Positions 1 to 9,117 of a DNA stretch of 64,000 nucleotides are shown here, piece after piece. The position numbers were made by a program, and so were the translations under genes. The stretch's first letter is position 1; every line of letters starts with the position of its first letter. The notes beneath the pieces were generated by a model. The model made no database searches and was not told the DNA's origin. It saw nothing but the letters and a program-made list of their open reading frames with translations. Origin of the DNA: Flaccisagitta enflata (lineage: Eukaryota; Chaetognatha; Sagittoidea; Aphragmophora); assembly GCA_965153355.1 (NCBI GenBank), contig OZ231126.1, positions 110,980,001 through 111,044,000 on the forward strand, written 5' to 3'.

Positions 1-149
1 TCTCTCTAGCTGCCTGAGTCATAATAGACGCACCAGAACGAATAAGATTAGCTCCATATCGTGATAGTTTGAAAGGAGATAGGTTTTTAATCAAATGAGA
101 ATTATTAAAACGGCCCCCAGCCCAATGACCTCGTTGAATGATAGTCATG
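1..149 (-). CDS. Partial unknown ORF, open at the window edge
   Basis: An ATG at 147-149 on the minus strand opens a frame that stays open for 49 codons to the window edge, so the protein is truncated by the window and not shown to be broken. It begins MTIIQRGHWAGGRF and continues with a basic, Ser/Asn-rich stretch and an alternating hydrophobic segment. The start lies only 2 nt after the stop of the preceding frame (154-873), a spacing typical of compact viral or virus-like transposon genomes and not of animal genes. I do not recognise the family. A basic, glycine-rich N-terminus followed by an amphipathic segment is loosely like minor capsid proteins of Polinton/adintovirus-type elements, but that is speculation. 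Confidence 0.4.
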
Positions 150-153
150 ATGT

Positions 154-873
154 CTATGGATGAATGACATGTAAAACAATCCTTACTGGTTCTGAGAGCT
201 TTACGAAACAACCTGCTTGATCACGGATTTGTTTAGTTAAGTCAGTTAAATAATCCTTTGACGTGTCATAGTACTGCATGCTTTGAGCAAAATTGAGACA
301 TTTACGGCTAATCATTTGAGAATTTGTGAATTCTATCCATTTGATAACCGATACCTTACTTCTACCAATCCTGGACTCTGTCACTGCATCTGTGTATATC
401 AGCAAATCTGTGACAGACGGACGGACGTGAGGAATGTATTGAAAGAAATTCCAAAAATCACACTGAGTTAACAAATTTTCTAAAAAGTCTTCGTTGAAAT
501 TACATGTCTTATTTTCAAATCTGAAACTTGAACTAGTTTTATTTCTTCCAATTATAATATCATCAATTGGAAACGGTTCAAAATGTTCACAAACACCAAA
601 TTTTCTTAACATTTCCCCACGTATCCTTATTGTAACAAGTTCAGGGTGAGCTATATCATAATTGAACCATAATTTTCGCATTAATGGATTGTATTCAAAT
701 AAAGGCTTTTTAGCAGCCTTTCAATTGTCGCATAGATTAAAAATTACAGCATTGATAGCCCCAATAAAACTTTCAGGATTATCCATATCCATAGGAGACA
801 ATCTCACCCATTTGTTTGGGTTAAATTGGTCTTTTCTGGGTTTGGGCACCTTTAAAAAAGATATCTTAACTTC
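154..873 (-). pseudogene. Unknown reading frame with one in-frame TGA, virus-like context
   Basis: On the minus strand one frame is open from 873 to 154 except for a TGA at 721-723. The part after the stop is 175 codons from the ATG at 681 and has non-repetitive, protein-like composition (FPIDDIIIG, YDTSKDYLTDLTKQIRDQAG). The part before the stop is also protein-like (RKDQFNPNKWVRLSPMDMDN) but has no early ATG and is preceded by a TAA at 874-876. The shared frame on both sides of the stop argues for one ancestral gene interrupted by a nonsense change, although use of the ATG at 681 as a shorter gene is possible. No domain was recognised. It is tightly packed against the next frame (1-149) and follows the end of another frame at 913, so it is probably part of a degraded virus-like or large DNA-transposon gene block. 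Confidence 0.45.
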
Positions 874-912
874 TTATTTAGATAAGTAAAAAAAAATCAT
901 AAACATTTTAAT

Positions 913-1017
913 CTACATAGAAAAATCTATAATATGAGTGCAATCTTGTCTTTGTGCATCAAACCATTTGGAAATGCCATTAGGTTGAGGTTGATCAAGT
1001 TCTTTGAATAATGACAA
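913..1017 (-). pseudogene. C-terminal remnant of a third unknown ORF
   Basis: About 34 codons on the minus strand end in a TAG at 913-915. The translation is protein-like (for example QPNGISKWFDAQRQDCTHII), but upstream the frame runs into an A/T homopolymer at about 1018-1035, so the rest of the gene is missing. It lies 37 nt before the open frame of the neighbouring gene in the same direction. I do not recognise it. With the two frames downstream it makes a short colinear block of three fragments. Confidence 0.3.
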
Positions 1018-1042
1018 AAAAAAAAAATAATACTACTACTAA

Positions 1043-1170
1043 CCTTCCATCTTTGAAGTTCTCTCAAATTTTACCAAAAAATGATAAAGATATGCAGATT
1101 TCACCACTGGTTAGCTCTTAAGCTCTAGTTTAATAGTCTCATGGATTTTGAGTCAGATTTGAAAAGAGAA
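1043..1170 (+). repeat. Relic of the foldback element seen at 52.5-53.5 kb
   Basis: The stretch containing 'accttccatctttgaag', 'tttcaccactggttagctc' and 'catggattttgagtc' matches, with substitutions, the outer right arm of the inverted-repeat element at 52529-53466 (its copy of these words lies at about 53395-53466) and words also found in its left arm. Only one arm is visible here. Confidence 0.5.
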
Positions 1171-1405
1171 GTAGATAAACTTTTCAGTCAAAATAACCAA
1201 AAATCTACTATAAAAACCGAAACCACCTCTTGGTTGTGATACACAAACCAAACTTGCAGTCCCTAAATTGGATAGAAGATTGTTTTTTTTTATTTTAATC
1301 TAGTTAGTATAAACACAAAAAAAAACAAAAATAATCAGATACATGAGTTTAGTGCGCGCGAGGGGGAAAAACATACCGCCAACCATAAGTGCTGCTAAAC
1401 TTTTT

Positions 1406-1586
1406 AGTCGCGTGCTACGCGACTCTACACCCCGCTTTGTCGGTCCGTCCGTCTGTCCGTCACACTTTACTTTTTTGGCGTTAATGGGGTTTTTGGCCTT
1501 ACTGCTCCTGCTCAAATGCTCCACTGACCTCAATTATGGCCCCTGCCCACCCGCACGCGACTGGCGTAGCCGTGTATCCGGCCTTG
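1406..1586 (-). mobile_element. Short interspersed element GGCCGGATACACGGCT (copy 1)
   Basis: Minus-orientation copy of a roughly 200-bp family that recurs through the window. In element orientation it starts CAAGGCCGGATACACGGCTA, continues with a GTCGCGTGCGGGTGGGCAG-like block and a variable (GGAC)n tract with AAAGTGTGACAG, and ends with AGTCGCGTAGCACGCGACT. The subterminal words AGTCGCGTGC (5') and GCACGCGACT (3') are reverse complements, so it has short imperfect terminal inverted repeats. It has no coding capacity. Confidence 0.75.
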
Positions 1587-2065
1587 TTTCCTAGATAGTA
1601 GCAACCAACAAACTGAGGGACACAAGCATTAATTGAACAACTTATATTTCAAATACAAATCTTTTAAACGACATTAGATACTTAACTACCTTCCTCCAGT
1701 TTAAGCTGTTGTTGCACAAACCACTATATATAGAGAAAGATATCATTCCACAAAGAGGAACTAGAATATGTTAGAAGGGTCCAAAGTCAGGTTTGCTTGG
1801 CATGTACTGTATGAAACATAATGATGATTTTGATAAAGAGGTTGCCCGTTTACCTGAATACTTGCCGCTCATTCTCTTTCTTTAATGAAATGGAAGACAA
1901 CAGCTTTTCTGGTAGCAAATCACAATGTAACACTGCAAACGAATCAAATTTCTGAAGTAATAACAAATAATACACCAAATGGAATAACAAGTGGATCAAC
2001 TGTCGGGGAACATACACACAAACACACACAAGCAATTACACACACGCACACACTCACACATTCAC
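1587..2065. other. Gene-free interval
   Basis: AT-rich unique-looking sequence between the short element and the CA microsatellite. I see no coding pattern, RNA gene or repeat here. Confidence 0.5.
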
Positions 2066-2185
<120 letters not shown>

Positions 2186-2373
2186 CACTAGCAAACTGCA
2201 ACATCTAAGCTGCAAGTCTTAACACTTTTGAACTAAAGTGTGATGAACCAATAGACAGACCAACAAACATTATCTATTGAACAAAGCTTTAAAACAATGG
2301 TAAGTCTGCAGCTAATGAGAACAGAAAATTTATAAAAGAAGCAGTATTGATATCAATTGATGTGTAAATTCAA

Positions 2374-2750
2374 TAAGGCCGGATGCATGGCTATCCAATT
2401 CGCGTGCAGGTTGGCAATGGCAATAATAAAAAGGCTAACCATGCATTTGGAAAGAGGCAGTAATGCAATAGCGGCCCATAAACACTTAAAAAGTAAAAAA
2501 CAAGGTCATTAGACCTAAGTCTCGTGTGTCGGCACTTTCACAAAAACTCAGGCAGAGAGACAGACAAACATTGTTTTTCAAAAAGACATTTCAAATGACT
2601 GTTTACTCTACAATGTTTCTTCTCTACCATTCAGAGACATAAAAAGACTTTAAAAAACCATAAAAACTGTTTTGAGATGGACAGACGGGCGGACCAACGG
2701 ACCAATAGACCAACAAAAAAGTGGCTTATAGAGTCGCGTAGCACGCAACT
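2374..2750 (+). mobile_element. Short interspersed element (copy 2, long variant)
   Basis: It starts AAGGCCGGATGCATGGCTA and ends GAGTCGCGTAGCACGCAACT, matching both ends of the family. It is about 377 bp instead of about 200 because of a diverged internal segment. The (GGAC)n tract lies near 2690-2715. Confidence 0.6.
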
Positions 2751-4000
2751 AAAAAGTTTGGTAGGTGGACTGACAAACGGACTGATTGACTAATGGACCA
2801 ACGGACAGACAAAGCAGGTTGTTGTCGCGGCACCCAACAAAAAAAATCTCTGACAAAAGAAGATATTGATTCTGAGAAAAACCTCTTATAAAAAAAGAAG
2901 AAAGATTAACCAGGAATTTCTCTTAAATGTATATAGAAAAAGCCATAAAAACAAAGCTGACACTGAAAGGTGGGGTGGCGTTTGCTCAGTTTAAAATCAA
3001 CTCTTTGAACACTTTAATACTTTATAACACTTTTAACACTTTTTATCACTGCTTTCTGACAATCTGCATTCTCTTTTAGCTGTTGACAATCTTTGTGATA
3101 GACAGATGGTTGGAAGGACCAATGTATGGATCAACCGACAGACAGACTAATGTCCGAACAATGTACCAACAAAGCTTGCAACTAATAGCAAAAGAAAATC
3201 TGAAGAAAAAAATGTCTCTGACCCTGTTTAGCTTAAAAATGAGTTTAAGAAAATGAGCACCTGATAAAAGGAATGAGAACAATGTCAAAAACTTTTCAAT
3301 CTTTAGTTGAGAGAAGCAAAAAGATAAAATTGTTGAGAAGTCGAGAGAAAAACTTTGAGAGTAAAAATAAGAGTTGAAGTGTAGAGAAACATTTGGTTAA
3401 AATTGTTGAGAACGGCGACAAAGACAGAGAAAGTTGATGGGTCGAGTGATCCTCAGCAAAAAATCTCGGGAGAGACCGGGAGTTGGAAGACAGAAAAATA
3501 TTTCATGTCTTTATCTTGGATTGGTTTGATATCTCTCGGTCCTGAGCGAAAAAGATTGGGAGGAACCCGGAGATGGAAGATAGGGACTTGGAAAGAAAAA
3601 TATTTCAATGCCTTAAACATGGATCGGTTTGATATCTCTCGACAAAACATCGCGCTTAGAGAAGGCAAGTGCGAGTGGTAAAAATATCTCACTTGACAAC
3701 TGCATCTTGAAGAATTGAGGAGAGCGGGGGAAAGATTTTAAAACTTTAGTCAACTTATTTTATCGATGAACTCCAACTCTTAGTAAACAAAGAAAAATGA
3801 AAATGTAATCTCACCAAACAAAAAAATTCATTGGCCCTTTCAGATCCCTTTTACTAAAGTAGTAGATGTCAAGAGCCGGTGTTCGTGTGCCAACTTGACA
3901 GTTGTGATTTATGACCCTGAATTTAGGTCAGTGACCGCGATTTTACTGACCTCCTAGTGAGGTAAACGGTGATGCGTCTGTGCCCTCGGGTCACGCTTCC

Positions 4001-4047
<47 letters not shown>

Positions 4048-4374
4048 AGCGAGCGAACGAGCTGACTTGCGCTGACTTTTGCAATTTGACTGAAGGACAT
4101 ATCTATTGATTAAGTATTCATATACTCATAAAAGAACCCGACAGTGTAGGAAAAGAATTTCACGGAGCGAGCTACGTGGAAATCTTTTACTTTTTGAAAA
4201 GAGAAATGCCGGAGGCAGGATGCCCATAAAACATCTTGAGCGAGAAGAGTATAACGTGGAACTATTTACAAAAACCAACATTTGTACATGGTCGATTTAC
4301 ACGCTGATATCGTCCATTGGTTGATAAGGAATCAGCAATTCAACGCTATGACGACGACAAAACATTCTGGGAAA
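2751..4374. other. Gene-free interval with scattered low-complexity sequence
   Basis: No convincing gene. It holds degenerate GACGGAC-type words just after the element at 2374-2750 (to about 2830), AG-rich sequence at 3300-3700, and a pure (GA)n array at about 4003-4045. The short open frames here have no protein-like composition. Confidence 0.5.
4003..4045. repeat. (GA)n microsatellite
   Basis: About 20 uninterrupted GA units. Confidence 0.95.
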
Positions 4375-4659
4375 TCACGATTTGAGGAATTTGACGCCAA
4401 GGATAATGCAAAGAATGAGGAAAATAAGTAAAAAGGAGAGTAATGCTTTGTCTCGTATGCTCCACCCGCTTTTGGCTTCATTCAACGAGGTGGTTGTCAA
4501 AGTATATCTGGCAGTAGTTGATGTATGAGGGTGAGGTCTCGGACGTGGGACGGTCCAGGGGACAATCTGGCTGGGTCCCAATTGTGCCGTTGTCCTCGAC
4601 GCCATCGCCGCCAACAGCGCCATTGGCGCTATGATAAACGTCCACGTGATGAGACGCAT
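4375..4659 (-). CDS. Small secreted/membrane protein, 94 aa
   Basis: The 94-codon frame on the minus strand begins MRLITWTFIIAPMALLAAMA, a good signal peptide with a plausible cleavage near residues 23-26 (ASRTTAQ). A Pro/Thr/Ser-rich middle follows (residues about 30-60, with PRPRPHPHTSTT) and then a hydrophobic C-terminal span (residues about 70-92, LLSFLLIFLILCIILGV) ending KFLKS. This is a minimal type I membrane-protein layout: signal, short O-glycosylation-prone stalk, membrane span, almost no cytoplasmic tail. The start is the first ATG of the frame. It is downstream of, and on the same strand as, the mucin-like frame at 5026-6651. Both have the tetrapeptide AQLG just after the predicted signal peptide, so they may be related. 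No intron or TATA box was seen. Function unknown. Confidence 0.5.
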   Translation of the reverse strand: MRLITWTFIIAPMALLAAMASRTTAQLGPSQIVPWTVPRPRPHPHTSTTARYTLTTTSLNEAKSGWSIRDKALLSFLLIFLILCIILGVKFLKS

Positions 4660-4804
4660 TTCCGGTTTCTTCCGCGGGAGTGTCGTACGTGCGAGAGTCC
4701 TGTGTCGGTGTGGCGTACGTGCAAGTGTCCTCCTCTGCCGGTTCGTCGTAAAGCTATTGAGAATATTGAGATTTAAAATTTGAATTTTGTCACTTAGGAG
4801 AGAA

Positions 4805-4999
4805 CAAGGCCGGATACACGGCTATCCTAGTTGTGTGCGGGTGGGCAGGGGCTGCATTTGAGGTTGCTTGATCACTTTGCTGGAGAAAACGAGGTCAAAG
4901 ACCGCAAAAATTAAAGTGTGACAGACGGACTGACGGATGGACGGATGGACGGACCAACCGGTGGACAAAGTGAGGTTTAGAGTCGCGTAGTGTGTGACT
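4805..4999 (+). mobile_element. Short interspersed element (copy 3)
   Basis: It starts CAAGGCCGGATACACGGCTA, has the GGGTGGGCAGGGGC block and AAAGTGTGACAGACGGACTG, and ends AGAGTCGCGTAGTGTGTGAC. It lies between the two minus-strand membrane-protein genes. Confidence 0.75.
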
Positions 5000-5025
5000 A
5001 AAAATTGAGAAGGAAAATTAATAAT

Positions 5026-6651
5026 CTATTTATTGAAGACACTAACATTCAATTCGCTTTTTATGGGGCTTTCTCTGTCCCACTGATAGGGACTGTCGAT
5101 GAATTGTGTGTCTTGATAAATTGGGCCCTGCTGCGGTTGGAGATAGTGATTGGAGTCGTAAATGTTTATTTTGATGTTGTCGTTGTTGTTATTATCGTTG
5201 GATGGTGCGACGGAAGTGCGACGGCAGTGCGATTTAGTGCACGCGAAGATAATGAGAAAGAGAACTGTGACAAACACGCCACCAAGAAAAGCCACGCTGA
5301 GGAGTGTTTTTTTTTATTGTTCGAGTGAACTGTCTTCAGTTGAATCGTTCAAAACGGGAAACGCCTTTGTTGTCGTTGTCGTTGTTGTCGTCGTCGCAGT
5401 TGTCGTCGCAACTTTGTTACCCTCGAGAATAGGGGTTTGAAGTTTTGAGTTCATTGATCGGGTAAAACTGAATGTGTTCGAGATGCTTGTATGACTCAAG
5501 CTTGGTTGAGTGACGCTTGGTCTAGTGATGCTTGGTGAGGTAAATCAACTTCTCACTGTAGGAGAAGGAGTAGCAATGATTTCTTGAGTGAGTGATGGAA
5601 TGCTTGGTTGGTTTTTAGTGAATGATTGTTGAGTGTTGAAGATGCTTGATAGATTGGGAGTGGAATCTGTGGATTGGATCACTCGCGCGCTTGGTTGATT
5701 TGAAGTGAAAATGCTAGTGAGGGGGTTTGTTTGCTTGTGTTTGCTTTTGTGTGTTTGCTTGTGTTTGCTTGCTTTGCTTGTGTTTGTTTGCTTTTTTTTG
5801 TTTGCCTGGGTTTTTGTGATAGCTTCTGTTTGCTTGTTTTCTTGTTTTTGTGTAGTGCTTTGTGTGATCGTTTGTGTGGGAGTGTTTGCTTGTTTGCTTA
5901 TGCTAGTTGGGTTAGGAGTATGAATATATGGGTTGGAATGTGTGACAGTGTGATCGTTTGTGTGGAGAGTTGGGATTGATTGCTTGCTTGTCTCTTCTTG
6001 TGTGATTGATTGTGAGGGAGTACTTGTGCTTGAGTAGAGATTTGCTTGTTTGGTTGTGCTTGTAGGTTTAAGAGTGCCGGATTGTGTGTTTGAGAGTGAT
6101 TGCTTGTTAGTTTGTTTTTGTGTGGGAGTGTTTGTACTTGAGTGAAAGTTTGCTTGTTTGGTCATGCTTGTTGGATTAGGAGTGTGAATATGCGTGTCAG
6201 ATTGCGTGGTTGCCTGTGAAGATGTGAAATGACTCGCCGGAGTAGTAAAACTTGATGTTTGTTGCCAAGAGCTTAACGGAAGATCGACGGAACATGTTGG
6301 GGACCAAAATTGAGTGGAATGCGTTAGTTCCGGTTTTGTTACACGAGGAGTCGTAGTTTTGACATTCAACACGTGGTAAGGAGACAAACGAGTAAGAGGT
6401 GCGACTGTAGCTTTGCGAGAGTAAAGGAAACTCGGGACTGTTGACCTTGGCCTTTTCCACCAAATAGGTCGCCATTGGTAATATTGACGGCTAGTTGTTG
6501 TTGTTGTTCTCTGTAGGGGTCTGAACCAGGAGTAGTGAGGAGTTGAGGTTGGAACTTTGAAGATATCGGCCAGACGGACCCCGTGGTTTGCTCCTAATTG
6601 AGCGAAAGTCAAATGCCAAAGATAGAACAAAATGCAGAAAAAAAAACCCAT
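5026..6651 (-). pseudogene. Mucin-like type I membrane protein frame with two in-frame stops
   Basis: A single minus-strand frame of about 542 codons runs from the ATG at 6649-6651 to a TAG at 5026, broken by a TGA (5545-5547) and a TAA (5314-5316). The start gives a signal peptide (MGFFFCILFYLWHLTFAQLG). Residues about 25-120 are Trp/Arg/Pro-rich. From about 130 onward it is a Ser/Thr/Gln/Lys/Asn-rich mucin-like ectodomain with repeated TKQ, TNKQ and SSTNTP-type words. After both stops, still in the same frame, comes a membrane span (FLGGVFVTVLFLIIFACT) followed by a basic Cys-His-Arg stop-transfer and a tail of about 70 residues with Tyr motifs. The frame ends AAT AAA TAG, so an AATAAA polyadenylation signal overlaps the stop. 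That the composition stays coherent across both stops suggests recent inactivation, readthrough, or base-call error next to a 9-nt T run at 5308-5316. The first 368 codons alone could make a secreted mucin. Family not recognised. Confidence 0.55.
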
Positions 6652-6947
6652 TTTATTTGCGAGAGAATTGAAGGGTTCAGAAGCTCAAAAGAGAGAATGA
6701 ATTTTGAAAGAAAAACTGACCAAAGTTTAGAGCTTGTCATCGCTAAACAGAAAGTTGAAAAAAAAGTGATTTGAGGGGTATTGCAATAAGAAAGAGACCT
6801 CCGGCTGAGAGTTGACTCTAATTGCATTTAGGTTTTCTTTTCTAAGATTCATGAATCAAAGATTTACGATTGCGCATTTTCGTCTCTCTCTCACTATTTT
6901 TTGGGTAGCAACCAACGAATGATGCTTTTGTCTGTCTCTTTCTGTCT

Positions 6948-6949
<2 letters not shown>

Positions 6950-7037
<88 letters not shown>
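6950..7037. repeat. (TC)n microsatellite
   Basis: About 80 bp of TC dinucleotide, directly upstream of the TATA box at 7076. Read on the other strand it is a GAGA tract, a context common near animal promoters. Confidence 0.95.
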
Positions 7038-7038
<1 letters not shown>

Positions 7039-7075
7039 ACGCACATGCAAACGCATCACGCGCAATTCGCGCGAG

Positions 7076-7083
7076 TATAAAAG
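7076..7083 (+). promoter_or_regulatory. TATA box
   Basis: TATAAAAG lies in a GC-rich surround (GCGCGAG before, GAGGCGAAG after), 104 nt upstream of the ATG at 7180, with a long (TC)n tract immediately before it. Spacing would put transcription initiation at about 7105-7110 and give a 5' UTR of about 70 nt. It supports the gene at 7180-7883 being real. Confidence 0.55.
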
Positions 7084-7179
7084 GAGGCGAAGACTCCCTA
7101 ATGATAAAAACCACTTTTTGGAAGAAAGACTAAACTTTTCCAAAAACTTTCTGGCAAATATTTCTACAAGTTTTCAACT

Positions 7180-7883
7180 ATGGCATTCACACATCTATGT
7201 TTCACGCCTAACCCAAAGTGTTACCTTTGCCGGAGTTGTTTTTTTAATCGCCCAAAAACACTGGATCTCAACAACATTGAGGGACTGCAAAAAAGCAAAT
7301 CCGCTCCACCTGGTTACTTTCCTAAAGTTTCTCCAATAACGCCAGTTACTCAAGAATTACTTCCGGAATGTACTCTCACTCCACTGAGGGAAGAAGAGGA
7401 GGCGGGGGGAGAGGAGGAGGAAGAGAATGAGGAGGTGATGAAAGACGAACATGAGGACGGAACTTTCTATTTGGTGATAACGCATTTGTTTTGGATGACG
7501 ATGAAGAGCGAGAAGAAGAGCAAGAAGAAGAAGAAGAAGAAGAAGGAGAAGAAGAAGAAAAAGAAGAAGAAGAAAAAGAAAACGAAGAGGGAAAGGAGTG
7601 TGAGAATTTGTATGTACAAAGAAAACCAATCCCGTTTCATACTGTAGAATTCACTGATGAGGAAGAAGGGAAGAAAGAGGAAGAAGAAGACAGAGAAGAA
7701 GAAGAAGAAGAAGAAGAAGAAGAAGAAGAAGAAGAAGAAGAAGAAGAAGAAGAAGAGATAGATAATCTGTCAACAACGGCCTTACGAGGTAGTGAGAGAA
7801 ATGACGATGACGATTCAGCTCCAGGTTGTAATTCGCTGAGCAGTGACGAAGAAATGGTGCGAAAGACGGGAAAACACGGTTAA
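7180..7883 (+). CDS. Acidic Glu-rich protein gene with an apparent frameshift
   Basis: The ATG at 7180 follows a TATA box at 7076. The first about 70 residues are non-repetitive (MAFTHLCFTPNPKCYLCRSC, with CYLCRSC as a possible Cys cluster; then PGYFPKVSPITPVTQELLPE). The protein then turns strongly acidic (REEEEAGGEEEEENEE). From about 7490 the (GAA)n coding tract reads as Lys in this frame but as Glu in the next one. The second frame, open from 7455 (just after a TGA at 7452-7454) to the TGA at 7881-7883, continues as Glu-rich and ends with an acidic, Ser-rich tail (DDDDSAPGCNSLSSDEE). The simplest reading is one acidic protein of about 230 aa with a one-base frame change at about 7455-7490, from mutation, base-call error, or less likely programmed shifting or a tiny intron. 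Glu/Asp tracts with SSDEE suggest a nuclear or chromatin-type acidic protein, but no fold was recognised. Confidence 0.45.
7500..7757. repeat. (GAA)n trinucleotide tracts inside the acidic gene
   Basis: Two GAA/GAAG-rich runs (about 7500-7585 and 7670-7757) separated by a non-repetitive segment that still codes for protein-like sequence (ECENLYVQRKPIPFHTVEFT). The repeats account for most of the poly-Glu. Confidence 0.9.
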
Positions 7884-9117
7884 GATTCGAAGCAACAGCT
7901 TCAAATCTCGCGCTGGATAGCTGGCTTCTGCCTGTCTTTCCATGCTAAATGTCTGTCTTTCTGTCTGCTGAAAGGAGAATTTAGGCATAAAAGGGAGAAG
8001 AAATTCTAGCCGTCACGTTCCAAAGGAGCGTGCCTTTCTTCTGAATGAGCCGGCATTGCTCTACCTGAGCTAAGAACGGGGAGGAAGAAGAGGTGATATT
8101 TGGTTTTAATGGAATGGAAAGAATTAAAACTAACCTTCGCCGAGGCATTCCTCCGACGGTTCTCGACCCCCCCTCTCACTAAGCAATGCCGTCTCGATCG
8201 GAAGACTACTATACTACAATTTACAACTTCCGTATAAGGTATTATCGTAACGCGCGTGACCTAATAACATAGTAACGAATGATCATCGGGATGATGATCA
8301 TCCGTCCTGGCTAAAGATCTGTCCTTGATCAATTTCTGAGCTTCTTAATTATCATTAATTGAGAGAGAAAGAGAGAGAAATTGAGCTAAAAGAAAGAGGC
8401 TTTATTCCAGACTAGAGAGAAAATTGGATCGCAGTCGAGCAATGCAAAAAGCGAGAGGCAGAGAGAATTTGATAATAATCAAAGGTCAGAACCGGTCGGT
8501 TCACGACTCGGCCTTCACTACCTAGAGATCATCTTCAATCTATTTAGGATAGGTGAAGATAATCTCTAAAAAACAAAAGCTCGGACCCCGTCTAATATCG
8601 ATACGTTTAAAAACTAAATTCTTAGAAAAATTTAGAAAAGAACGGATCTAAAAAAAATTCAAAAAATTCTTGATATGTGGAAAATCTCCAGGTGTTACGG
8701 AGATGAAAAACCACCATTCATTCAAACATACCTAGCATAAGAACACAATTCTCAACATACCATTCAATCGAAAGAACACGTGAGTTAAACATTCACAGTC
8801 ATTCATTCCATTCGAGGCACGCCGAAAATTGAAGTACAATCATTCCGCATTATGAAAAACAATAACAATCGCCGACGGAAAGTTAAAGGACAAAATCAAA
8901 ATCATAATCGCAAAATTCTGTACAAGAAATTGGACTCTGCGCTCCGAAAGCAAAATCAACACTTCACCTTTCCTCAACACCTCGACCACTCAAATCAACA
9001 AAGTGCGTGTTGTGGTAATGAAAGTGACAAGTACTGACAAGATACTGACAAGATACTGACAAACAAGTTACAATCACCTCGAGTGGAAGACAAGAGAACA
9101 ACAGACAAATCGTGAAA
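7884..9117. other. Gene-free interval
   Basis: I see no supported gene between the acidic gene and the spliced membrane-protein gene. A poly-Asn/basic frame at 8852-9037 lies just upstream of the ATG at 9118 and is more likely 5' UTR or promoter than coding. A short stretch near 8040-8080, read on the minus strand, contains a tRNA A-box-like word (TTAGCTCAGGTAGAGC) but no complete tRNA fold. Confidence 0.4.

Noticed and set aside
8030-8090. tRNA gene on the minus strand
   Set aside because: A TTAGCTCAGGTAGAGC A-box-like word with a D-stem is present, but no proper anticodon stem-loop, B box or full acceptor stem could be built.
8852-9037. 61-aa Asn/basic-rich ORF
   Set aside because: It lies just upstream of a signal-peptide start codon, has low-complexity composition and no recognisable domain.
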